DNA from: an uncultured Lachnospiraceae bacterium
Lineage (GTDB): Bacteria; Bacillota; Clostridia; Lachnospirales; Lachnospiraceae
Direction of reading: 5' to 3'
DNA: 64,000 nucleotides
Assembly (NCBI GenBank): GCA_902775895.1
Contig: CACYNO010000004.1
Span: 56,694-120,693, forward strand
Shown here: piece by piece, positions 9,053-17,730 of the stretch
Position numbering within the stretch: position 1 is the first letter of the stretch
How the letters are laid out: every line of letters begins with the position of its first letter
Program-made: the position numbers and the translations under genes
Notes under the pieces: model-generated
The model's database searches: none
What the model saw: only the letters and a program-made list of their open reading frames with translations
What the model was told of the DNA's origin: nothing

Positions 9053-9853
9053 ATGTTACGTACGATGAGTATCGCAAGTGGCAGCAGCGGAAACTGTATA
9101 TATATCGGATCCGATAATACCCATATCCTTATCGATACGGGTATCAGCAGGAAAAGGATATGCGAAGGGCTTAAAAAACTTGATCTGTCCATTGAAGATA
9201 TAGACGGGGTCTTTCTGACCCATGAGCATATAGACCATATTAAAGGTGCAGGGGTGATAATGCGAAATGATTCCCTGCCTTTTTTTGGTACTGCGGGGAC
9301 CCTCAAACAGATGTGGTACAACAAGAGCCTTGGGGAAATGCCCAAAGACCTGTTTAATGTGATAGAAAAAGACATAGATATCTGTATGGGAGATCTGAGT
9401 GTGAAGGCTTTTCATATATCACACGATGCATCTGATCCCGTGGCATATACTGTCAGCTGCGGTGATAAAAAAATGGGTGTGGTTACGGATCTGGGATTTT
9501 TTGATGATGGCATAGTTGATAACATGGCCGGATGTGATGCATTTCTTGTGGAAGCCAATCACGATATAAATATGCTTCAGGTGGGACCTTACCCATATGC
9601 GCTTAAGCAGAGGATACTGGGAAACAGGGGACATCTTTCAAACGAGCTTTCCGGAAAGCTTGTGAGCAGACTGCTTCATGATAATGTGAAAGCAGTGCTT
9701 CTGGGGCATCTCAGTAAGGAGAATAATTATGACCGCCTTGCTTTTGAGACTGTGAAGCAGGAGATAGATACGGCTGAGAATGATTATACTTCAGGTGATT
9801 TTAATATATCTGTTGCGGGAAGGGATGAGAGTTCGGATATTATAGAGGTGTAG
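9053..9853 (+). CDS. YycJ/WalJ-like metallo-beta-lactamase-fold hydrolase
   Basis: 266 residues with the metal-binding LTHEHIDHIKGAG (HxHxDH) motif near residue 57, SHDASDPVAYTV, and EANHD further on, as in the YycJ/WalJ branch of MBL-fold hydrolases, which are thought to be exonucleases linked to DNA repair or cell-wall coordination. GAGGTG lies 6 bp before the ATG. It follows coaE by 51 bp; in Bacillus the relative sits with walRK, which is not seen here. Confidence 0.85.
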   Translation: MLRTMSIASGSSGNCIYIGSDNTHILIDTGISRKRICEGLKKLDLSIEDIDGVFLTHEHIDHIKGAGVIMRNDSLPFFGTAGTLKQMWYNKSLGEMPKDLFNVIEKDIDICMGDLSVKAFHISHDASDPVAYTVSCGDKKMGVVTDLGFFDDGIVDNMAGCDAFLVEANHDINMLQVGPYPYALKQRILGNRGHLSNELSGKLVSRLLHDNVKAVLLGHLSKENNYDRLAFETVKQEIDTAENDYTSGDFNISVAGRDESSDIIEV

Positions 9854-9854
9854 T

Positions 9855-9974
9855 ATCGTATTACATTTGCAAGTGGTTAGACGGTAAGTGATCGTCGGTA
9901 GTTAGCCCCAAGGCTTAAGTCACCTTGATACCAAAACGAAATAGAAAACCCCGGAGATACCGCTCCGGGGTTTT
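9855..9974 (+). ncRNA. Candidate structured non-coding RNA with terminator
   Basis: About 120 bp directly after the yycJ stop, with no ORF. Small hairpins: GACG (9880-9883) with CGTC (9893-9896) and AGCC (9904-9907) with GGCT (9912-9915) around a CCAA loop; GTATC at 9853-9857 can pair with GATAC at 9927-9931, closing the whole. It ends in a perfect 12-bp stem (9945-9956 with 9963-9974, loop ATACCG) followed by only four T. A TATTAT that could serve as a -10 lies at 9838-9843. Not matched to any riboswitch or small RNA class I know; it may instead be only a 3' UTR of the upstream operon. Confidence 0.4.
9945..9974 (+). terminator. Terminator ending the yycJ operon or the candidate RNA
   Basis: Perfect 12-bp stem AAAACCCCGGAG/CTCCGGGGTTTT with a 6-nt loop. 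The symmetrical A and T ends would let it work in either direction. Confidence 0.75.
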
Positions 9975-10101
9975 CACCGTTTCACCATGGAAACTATCAA
10001 CCTTTACGTAGGCATTATATATCCATTGGGATTTTTTGTAAAGTTTTTTATTATCTCTTTACAAATCTTTTTTTACATATGAAAGTGGCGGCGCAGAATC
10101 T

Positions 10102-10123
10102 AGCGGTGAATGCCGCTTTTTTT
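10102..10123 (+). terminator. Possible terminator, plus-strand polarity
   Basis: AGCGG/CCGCT stem with a 6-nt loop followed by seven T. It sits at the very end of the minus-strand XRE gene but its T-run polarity is plus-strand. Nothing clearly coding lies between it and 9974. Confidence 0.45.
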
Positions 10124-10322
10124 AATCCTCTTTATATACAATTATATCCGAAATACCGCAATCAAGAATGGAGCATAGTTCATTAATGGTCTTTGTGGTA
10201 ACAGCCTGATTATGCTTAAGTCTATGGATCGTGTTGGCGGAAATGCCCAACTTGTATATAAGGTCGTAAGTTGACATATCCCGCTTGTTAAGTGTATCCC
10301 ACAAAGGTTTAAAAGAAATCAT
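10122..10322 (-). CDS. Small XRE/Cro-type transcriptional regulator
   Basis: 66 residues, almost entirely one HTH domain: PLWDTLNKRDMSTYDLIYKLGISANTIHRL, then an ALDC-like tail LCSILDCGISDIIVY. This is the Cro/C1 (HTH_26-like) type common on mobile elements of clostridia. CGGAGC upstream of the ATG is a reasonable RBS. It is divergent from the RES-domain gene (10545) across 222 bp that contain a 14-bp palindrome and a promoter, so it may regulate that gene. It lacks the DUF2384 domain of classical Xre antitoxins, so it need not be an antitoxin. Confidence 0.85.
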   Translation of the reverse strand: MISFKPLWDTLNKRDMSTYDLIYKLGISANTIHRLKHNQAVTTKTINELCSILDCGISDIIVYKED

Positions 10323-10395
10323 ATCAGCAGCTCCGGAGAGAAAAATCCTAATCGTTTTCGGTGTTTATAATGGGAATGCTAACATGTTTAATATA

Positions 10396-10424
10396 TTGAC
10401 TATAGGCAATAAAATGAGTACAAT
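10396..10424 (+). promoter_or_regulatory. Putative promoter in the XRE-RES divergent region
   Basis: TTGACT (10396-10401), 17-bp spacer, TACAAT (10419-10424). It would give a leader of roughly 110 nt before the RES gene ATG at 10545. The rest of 10323-10544 is AT-rich with no credible gene. Confidence 0.5.
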
Positions 10425-10494
10425 GGGGATGGTTAAAAAAATAACAAACATTTTCTGTAAAAAAAATAGTGAAATGGGTAAAACAATGTTTGTG

Positions 10495-10508
10495 TATATA
10501 CGTATATA
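10495..10508. promoter_or_regulatory. 14-bp perfect palindrome, possible XRE operator
   Basis: TATATACGTATATA, a perfect inverted repeat 36 bp before the RES gene start and between the divergent genes. Symmetric sites of this size are typical for small Cro/C1 repressors, but no second copy was found and no binding is shown. Confidence 0.35.
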
Positions 10509-10544
10509 ACTTGATAAAAAGTTTTTTATTGAAAGGATAATCAT

Positions 10545-11705
10545 ATGTATTGTTGTGCCAAGTGTTTTAAGAATAAATCAATTCAAAAATTTATATCCAA
10601 TAATACAGGTGAAAAGAAAGCGGACTGTGTTTACTGTGGTAGCAAGAATACAGAGGTTGTGTCGCTTATAGATTTGCGACACTTTCTTGTTGGATGTATT
10701 GATAAAGCATATGAATATAACGACGACTTTGTTGACGATGTGCAAAGATATTCTGTAGCTGAAATAATGACGGAAATAGAGGACGTCTTTTCTGATGATA
10801 CAGATAGTGAATTACTTATGTCAGATATTTTTTCAAAAAGTTTTATTGATATAAAAGATGCGATTAATGATTATTATGCAGACATCAATAATGAGGCATT
10901 TTATATAAAATACGATTCCCTTGGCGTAGAAAATTTGGATGCATATCATGCGTGGGAGAGTTTTAAGTATGAAGTTATGCATTATAACAGATTTTTTGAT
11001 GTTACAGATAAACAGTCAAGAGAGTCTTACTTGTGGCAACTATTGAAATATCTTAAAGAGATAAAAGTGACTTCAGGGACATGTTTTTATCGTGTTAGAG
11101 GTTTTGATCCCTTGCCAGATAACATAAATGACCTTGATTTATACATGGAAATGGGACCGCCACCGCCTGGCAAAAGTATAAATAACAGAATGAACCCTGC
11201 TGGGATTCCGTATTTGTATCTATCGGATACAAAAGAAACTGCATTGTTAGAGAAAGGTGATAATTTGCGCTTCAAATTGATAGCAGAATTTACTGCAAAG
11301 AAAAATTTGAGGGTTGTTGATCTTTCAGACAGTTGGATGGTTGATATTTTTAGCATCTTTGATTCTGAATATAACCATGATGATTATTGGATTAAAGATT
11401 TTATTATAAAATTTACAACTGAGATATCTAAACCTGTTGATAAAGAAGGGGAAGAGCATCCGTATGAGTATGTGTTAACTCAGATTGTTGCAGAATATTT
11501 GAGGATGCAAAATTATGATGGTATTTGTTACTCCAGTAGCAAATGTGATGGTAAAAATTTTGTTTTCTTTTATGGATCTAAGCCAGATGAAAGTTTAACA
11601 GACAAAAGGGATTTTTTAGGAGTGAGGATGTTGCCATACTTTGCGGACTATTTTGATATTACAAAAATCGAAAAGGACAATTATGTTAATAACGCATCAA
11701 AATAA
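10545..11705 (+). CDS. RES-domain protein with N-terminal zinc ribbon (toxin-like)
   Basis: 386 residues. The N-terminus has two CxxC knuckles (Cys4/Cys7 and Cys28/Cys31), then an acidic helical region (about 45-165) resembling the HEPN-like N-terminal extensions reported for some RES proteins. A RES domain occupies about 175-370: YRVRG near 181, NNRMNPAGIPYLYLS near 213-227 and a Glu in ALLEKG near 237, which fit the Arg, Arg, Tyr and Glu active-site residues of RES NAD+ glycohydrolase/phosphorylase toxins such as MbcT. Likely role is NAD+ degradation, as a toxin or defence effector; no DUF2384 antitoxin is adjacent. AT-rich codon choice suggests transfer. AAAGGA lies 8 bp before the ATG. 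Confidence 0.75.
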   Translation: MYCCAKCFKNKSIQKFISNNTGEKKADCVYCGSKNTEVVSLIDLRHFLVGCIDKAYEYNDDFVDDVQRYSVAEIMTEIEDVFSDDTDSELLMSDIFSKSFIDIKDAINDYYADINNEAFYIKYDSLGVENLDAYHAWESFKYEVMHYNRFFDVTDKQSRESYLWQLLKYLKEIKVTSGTCFYRVRGFDPLPDNINDLDLYMEMGPPPPGKSINNRMNPAGIPYLYLSDTKETALLEKGDNLRFKLIAEFTAKKNLRVVDLSDSWMVDIFSIFDSEYNHDDYWIKDFIIKFTTEISKPVDKEGEEHPYEYVLTQIVAEYLRMQNYDGICYSSSKCDGKNFVFFYGSKPDESLTDKRDFLGVRMLPYFADYFDITKIEKDNYVNNASK

Positions 11706-11737
11706 AGATGAAGCAAGTAAAAGAAAGGATAAACATC

Positions 11738-14620
11738 ATGATAAAAGATAAAAGAAAAGTTGGCATATTAATAGCAGGAGCCATCGGAGCAGTAAGTGCG
11801 TTAATTGGTGCTATGTTTGCCGGTGCGGTTTGGCAAACAGAGGTGTATGCAAAGGATACATATAAAGATGAGATTGGTATTGATTATTATTGGAATGAAG
11901 ATATGTTTCCTGATGAAAATTTCCGGGAATATGTATTTAGTTCAATTGATAAAAATTATGATTATAGCTTGAGTGAAGAAGAGGTATCATCTTGTAAAAA
12001 AATAAATTGTGCCGGAATGGAAATAAATAACTTAAGTGGTATAGAATATTTTGTGAATCTGGAAAGTTTGGTGTGTAATAATAATAGCCTGTATAGCTTG
12101 GACGTGAGCAAGAATACAAAGTTGCGTGAGTTAAATTGCTCTGAAAATAATCTAAAAAATATAGATTTAAGTAAGAACACGGCTCTGCAAAATATAAATT
12201 GCGATTATAATAAACTAAACAATCTTGACATAAGCAGGAGTAAAGATTTGGAGGTTTTGAATTGCTGTCGGAATAACCTGAGCAGTCTGAATGTAAGTAA
12301 AAACACAAAACTAACATCATTTAGTTGCGATTATAATAATCTGAGGAGTCTGGATGTAAGAAAGAACGTGGCGATAAGATTATTGAGTTGCTGTACAAAC
12401 AACCTAAGTAGTCTGGATGTTAGTAAGAACACGGCACTGGAATATTTTAGGTGCTACAATAACAACCTAAGTAGTCTGGATGTAAGTAAGAATACGGCAC
12501 TGGAAGAGTTTGGGTGCGGCGATAACAACCTGAGCAGACTGGATGTTAGTAAGAATACGGCACTGGAATATTTTATTTGCCCAAATAACAACCTAAGCAG
12601 TCTGGATGTTAGTAAGAACACGGTTCTGCGAAGATTGGATTGCAGTTGGAATAACCTGAGAAGTCTTGATGTAAGCAAGAACACGGTTCTGCGAAATTTG
12701 AATTGCTCTGAAAATAATCTAAAAAGATTAGATTTAAGTAAGAACACGGTTCTTGAAAGTTTGCTTTGCCATGACAACAATATAAAAGATTTAGATTTAA
12801 GTAAGAACACGGCTCTGCAAAATATAAATTGCGATAATAATAAACTAAACAATCTTGATATAAGCAAGAATAAACAGTTACTTCAGTTGTATTGTTTTGG
12901 AAATCACCTATGTTGTTTGGACATTTGCAAGAATAAGGCATTGGTGGGTTTTGGTGCTGATAACCAGACTAGAGATGTGAAAGCAATAAATGGTGAGATA
13001 ATGCTGTCCGCTTTATCGCCCAATCTTGTAGCGTCAAATATAACAAACCTCAAAGGAGCTACCCTGTCAGGCAATAAACTGATAAATATAAAAAATAACA
13101 CAATAACTTATGATTATAAAATCAATGACTATAAAATCAATGATTATAAAGCCAGTACAATGGATGTGGCGCTGTCAGTAAAAAACCTTATTAGTGTAAC
13201 AGAAGTAAAGCTGAATAAAACAACAGCAAATACAACAGTGGGAGGTGTGATACAGCTTACAACTACAGTTAGTCCTGCTAATGCAACAAACAAAGGAGTA
13301 ACCTGGTCAAGCAGTAATACGGCAGTTGCAGCGGTGGATGCGAACGGAAAAGTGACTGCTAAAAAGGACGGAACGGCAAAAATAACAGTAAAGACAGAGT
13401 ATGGTGGGAAGACAGCGACCTGTACGGTGACCGTAAAGAATAAAATCGTAAATGTAACGGGAGTTAAACTGGACAAGGCGTCGGCAAATATCACAAAGAG
13501 TAATACTTTGAAACTGACTGCTACTGTAAGTCCTGTAAATGCATCCAACAAAGCCGTGACATGGAGTAGCAGTAATAAAAATGTTGCTACAGTGGATGCT
13601 AATGGTAACGTAAAAGCAGTAAATCCGGGAACCGCAACCATTACCGTAAAGACTAAAGACGGTGGAAAGACAGCCACCTGTAAGGTCACCGTACCTAATG
13701 TATGGAAGAGACTCTGGGGACAGGGTCGCTACGATACCATGAAAGCGATCGTTAATGAAGGGTTCAAAGGAACAGGAGGCACGGTGATAGTAGCCACCGG
13801 GTCCAATTTCAAAGATGCCCTTGCGGCGTCAGGATTGGCAGGTTTGGAGAATGCTCCGGTAGTGCTCACTGACGGCAATACACTTTCAGGCCAGGCAAAG
13901 GATGTGCTAAACAGGATAAAGCCAAAAAAAATATATGTTGCAGGCGGACCTGCGGCCGTTTCTGATAAGGTTGTTTCTGTGATCAAGAGTACAACGGGAG
14001 TTGCTCCCCAAAGATTATATGGTCAGAACAGTACCGAAACCAGTGCAAAGCTTGCCCTTGCAGGAAAAGGTAAGTGGAAAGATGCTACAGCGATAATAGC
14101 GACAAACAAGAGCTTTAAAGATGCTTTGTCTGTGGCACCTATAGCATATGTGAAAAAATATCCTGTACTGCTTGCGGACAATGGAACTTCTCTGAGTAAG
14201 CCTGTACTCAACGCTCTTAAAACACTCGGTGTAAAGAATGTTATCATAGTCGGCGGAAAGGCGGCGGTGACAGCTAATGTTGAGAAGCAGATAACGTCAG
14301 CAGGAATGAAAATAAAGACCAGGCTTTGGGGAAATAATGCGGTAGAGACCAGCAAGAAGATCGCAGAGTGGGGAATAAATAACGGCATGAGTGCAAACAA
14401 GATGGGAGTAGCCACCAGCCAGAACTTCCCGGACGCTCTTGCGGGTGCGGCAATGTGCGGTAAGAACGGATCCGTTCTTGTACTAGCAGATGATAACGCA
14501 AACCTTAACGCTACTTTCCCTAAAGCCTACAAAACCAAGGTTAACCAAGGCTATGTCTTTGGAGGAGAGGCTGCGGTAGGAAAGAAGACCATGACCACAC
14601 TGGAAAACAGCGTGAAATAA
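11738..14620 (+). CDS. LRR / Big2 / CWB2 cell-surface protein
   Basis: 960 residues from ATG 11738 (AAAGGA 8 bp upstream; the longer frame from 11708 has no RBS). Domain order: signal peptide (about 1-38, ending VYAKD); about 14 tandem 21-residue leucine-rich repeats of the form NNLSSLDVSKNTxLxxLxC; two bacterial Ig-like Big2 domains (about 486-568 and 571-651, each with WSSSN and GTAxITV); and three CWB2 (PF04122) repeats to the end (RLWGQGRYDT, RLYGQNSTET, RLWGNNAVET). CWB2 triplets hold S-layer-type proteins on clostridial cell walls, so this is probably a wall-anchored adhesin. It starts 32 bp after the RES gene and ends in a strong terminator. Confidence 0.88.
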   Translation: MIKDKRKVGILIAGAIGAVSALIGAMFAGAVWQTEVYAKDTYKDEIGIDYYWNEDMFPDENFREYVFSSIDKNYDYSLSEEEVSSCKKINCAGMEINNLSGIEYFVNLESLVCNNNSLYSLDVSKNTKLRELNCSENNLKNIDLSKNTALQNINCDYNKLNNLDISRSKDLEVLNCCRNNLSSLNVSKNTKLTSFSCDYNNLRSLDVRKNVAIRLLSCCTNNLSSLDVSKNTALEYFRCYNNNLSSLDVSKNTALEEFGCGDNNLSRLDVSKNTALEYFICPNNNLSSLDVSKNTVLRRLDCSWNNLRSLDVSKNTVLRNLNCSENNLKRLDLSKNTVLESLLCHDNNIKDLDLSKNTALQNINCDNNKLNNLDISKNKQLLQLYCFGNHLCCLDICKNKALVGFGADNQTRDVKAINGEIMLSALSPNLVASNITNLKGATLSGNKLINIKNNTITYDYKINDYKINDYKASTMDVALSVKNLISVTEVKLNKTTANTTVGGVIQLTTTVSPANATNKGVTWSSSNTAVAAVDANGKVTAKKDGTAKITVKTEYGGKTATCTVTVKNKIVNVTGVKLDKASANITKSNTLKLTATVSPVNASNKAVTWSSSNKNVATVDANGNVKAVNPGTATITVKTKDGGKTATCKVTVPNVWKRLWGQGRYDTMKAIVNEGFKGTGGTVIVATGSNFKDALAASGLAGLENAPVVLTDGNTLSGQAKDVLNRIKPKKIYVAGGPAAVSDKVVSVIKSTTGVAPQRLYGQNSTETSAKLALAGKGKWKDATAIIATNKSFKDALSVAPIAYVKKYPVLLADNGTSLSKPVLNALKTLGVKNVIIVGGKAAVTANVEKQITSAGMKIKTRLWGNNAVETSKKIAEWGINNGMSANKMGVATSQNFPDALAGAAMCGKNGSVLVLADDNANLNATFPKAYKTKVNQGYVFGGEAAVGKKTMTTLENSVK
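12079..12960 (+). repeat. 63-bp coding tandem repeats encoding the LRR array
   Basis: About 14 units of 63 bp, each a 21-residue LRR. Units are near-identical in places; for example a stretch of about 70 bp at 12164 recurs at 12794, exactly ten repeat lengths away, and one at 12134 recurs at 12701, nine lengths away. This pattern points to past unequal recombination or gene conversion within the array. Confidence 0.9.
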
Positions 14621-14627
14621 CATATAA

Positions 14628-14671
14628 AAACCCGCCGGGGGTTGCAAAAGCATAACCCCGACGGGTATTTT
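14628..14671. terminator. Bidirectional terminator between surface protein and gdhA
   Basis: Long stem AAAACCCG(C)CGGGGTT with AACCCCG(A)CGGGT and T-rich flank, loop GCAAAAGCAT. It lies between convergent genes and can end both. Confidence 0.85.
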
Positions 14672-14700
14672 CATTTTAAGAAATATTTTTTATTATCCTA

Positions 14701-16050
<1,350 letters not shown>

Positions 16051-16110
16051 TTAAAAAAAATAAAGTAAAATCTGATATTTCTTTGTTTTATTTCATTAAT
16101 ATACTTTTCG

Positions 16111-16139
16111 ATTATAAAAAACAAACAAATAAAATGCAA
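16111..16139 (-). promoter_or_regulatory. gdhA promoter
   Basis: On the minus strand TTGCAT (complement of 16134-16139), 17-bp T-rich spacer, perfect TATAAT (complement of 16111-16116), about 75 bp upstream of the gdhA ATG. Confidence 0.65.
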
Positions 16140-16189
16140 TAGAAAAATAAGGCAATATCTGATAAAATGCGTAAAATATTATTTTCAGG

Positions 16190-17539
16190 GTGAAAAGAGC
16201 AGTGGGCATTTTGAGTTTTGATGATGCGGTGAAGTATCTGGAGAGCATCCCGCAGTTTACGGGGGAAGAACCGGGATTAAAGTACGGTGTTCAAAGGGCA
16301 AAGATATTGCTGGAAAGGATCGGGAATCCCGATAAGGATTTAAAAGTTATTCATGTGGCAGGTACCAACGGTAAAGGCTCGGTATGTGCTTATATTTCAG
16401 CCTGTCTTGAGTCACAGGGGATCAGCACCGGTCTTTTTACTTCTCCGCATCTTGCCGACATTAGGGAAAGGATCAGGGTATCAGGTGAAATGATATCAAA
16501 AGAGGATTTCACCCGTTTGTTTAACCCGGTTCTTGAAGAGACGGAAAAGGTAAAGGAAGAGACCCGGGGATTTGAGGCTGCATACTTTGAATATCTACTG
16601 ATGATCGCCCTGATCTATTTTAAGGAAAAAAACACGGACTGCGTAATACTTGAGACAGGGCTGGGAGGCAGGCTTGATGCTACAAATGCCGTTGAAGGAA
16701 CGGTCCTGTCCGTGATCACGGGAATTGCACTGGAGCATACGGATATCCTGGGAAATTCTCCGGAGGAGATTGCCAAAGAAAAGGCCGGTATCATAAAACC
16801 CGGCATTCCCGTGGTGGTGGCAGGAGATGACATTGATATTCTTAAAATTTTCCAAAAAGTCGCTGAAGAAAACGGGAGCAGGCTTATTTATGCGGATTAC
16901 GGGGATGTGAAGGGTGTCAGCGTAAGCCCTGAAAATGTTGATTTTTCGCTTGAAAATGAGTATTATAGAAATGTTTCGTTTACTGTGCCTGTTCCTGCCG
17001 TTTATGAGGCAGTAAATGCTGCAACGGCGCTTACTGCGATGGCGGTTATAAAGGAGTCGGGTCTCTTAAAAGGATTTTCGGGAAGCCTGACAAAAGCTGA
17101 CCGTGAAGCCTTTGATAAAGCGTTAAGGAATACAGTCTGGGAAGGAAGGATGGAGCGCATTTTTCCTGACACATATGTGGATGGTGCGCATAATCCCCAG
17201 GGTGTGGAACTGTTTATAAAGAGTGTGGAAGCTTTTGCTTCCGGAAAGAAAAATATTTTGCTTTTTTCCGTAGTGTCCGATAAGGCTTATGAGGATATGG
17301 TGAAGGCTGTTGCCGGGAGCGGTCTGTTTAGTGAATATGTCATTACCAGGCCTGATACAAAGAGAGCCTTATCACAGGATGACCTTTTAAGATTGTTCGG
17401 AAAATATACGGACAGACCGGTAAAGGCTTTTTCAGATGTAAAAGAAGCTTTTGAATACGCAAAAGCAAAAGAAAAAGATTATTTATTTTGTGTCGGATCA
17501 TTGTATCTGATCGGAGAGATAAAGAAGTTGAAAGGATAA
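16190..17539 (+). CDS. folC: Bifunctional folylpolyglutamate / dihydrofolate synthase
   Basis: 449 residues. Mur-ligase-type ATPase with P-loop VAGTNGKGSVCAY, TSPHLADIRERI, and SVITGIALEHTDILG, plus the C-terminal domain with WEGRMERI and DGAHNPQG. Adds glutamate to dihydropteroate and folates. The frame opens with GTG at 16190; there is no strong RBS, and starts at GTG 16202 or TTG 16211 are also possible. A 53-codon ORF follows after only 4 bp. Confidence 0.92.
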   Translation: MKRAVGILSFDDAVKYLESIPQFTGEEPGLKYGVQRAKILLERIGNPDKDLKVIHVAGTNGKGSVCAYISACLESQGISTGLFTSPHLADIRERIRVSGEMISKEDFTRLFNPVLEETEKVKEETRGFEAAYFEYLLMIALIYFKEKNTDCVILETGLGGRLDATNAVEGTVLSVITGIALEHTDILGNSPEEIAKEKAGIIKPGIPVVVAGDDIDILKIFQKVAEENGSRLIYADYGDVKGVSVSPENVDFSLENEYYRNVSFTVPVPAVYEAVNAATALTAMAVIKESGLLKGFSGSLTKADREAFDKALRNTVWEGRMERIFPDTYVDGAHNPQGVELFIKSVEAFASGKKNILLFSVVSDKAYEDMVKAVAGSGLFSEYVITRPDTKRALSQDDLLRLFGKYTDRPVKAFSDVKEAFEYAKAKEKDYLFCVGSLYLIGEIKKLKG

Positions 17540-17543
17540 AAAT

Positions 17544-17705
17544 ATGCTGAATTTTGAAGAGGAACTTAAGAAATTCCGTCCCAGTCTTGAGGTGGATGAT
17601 GCCGAAAAGGCGGTATATGACAACAACTCTCCGGATATGACGGATCTGTTCTATAAGCTTATCGAGGATGTTGATCTTCACGTTGTAAAGCAGAGAAACA
17701 GATAA
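17544..17705 (+). CDS. Small conserved-looking hypothetical protein (53 aa)
   Basis: ATG at 17544 with AAAGGAT 6 bp upstream (inside the folC end), stop at 17705. The peptide MLNFEEELKKFRPSLEVDD is acidic and probably helical (pattern of Glu/Leu/Phe), with no signal peptide or metal motif. I do not recognise a family. Its tight spacing between folC and the zinc-ribbon/TPR gene, its good RBS and normal codon use support a real gene. Confidence 0.65.
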   Translation: MLNFEEELKKFRPSLEVDDAEKAVYDNNSPDMTDLFYKLIEDVDLHVVKQRNR

Positions 17706-17730
17706 TGACCGGATTGGAGTTTTTTTAAAA

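Noticed and set aside
10285-10509. 74-codon plus-strand ORF in the XRE-RES gap
   Set aside because: It overlaps the promoter and the XRE gene's 5' end, has a low-complexity Met/Ile/Lys composition and no RBS; treated as a chance frame.
12454-12867. 137-codon minus-strand ORF opposite the LRR repeats
   Set aside because: Shadow of the periodic repeat sequence; composition (Ser/Leu/Arg-rich) follows the antisense of the LRR codons.
12079-12960. Regular 63-bp spaced repeats could be mistaken for a CRISPR array or minisatellite
   Set aside because: The units are in-frame 21-residue LRRs inside a single long ORF with no unique spacers; ordinary coding repeats.
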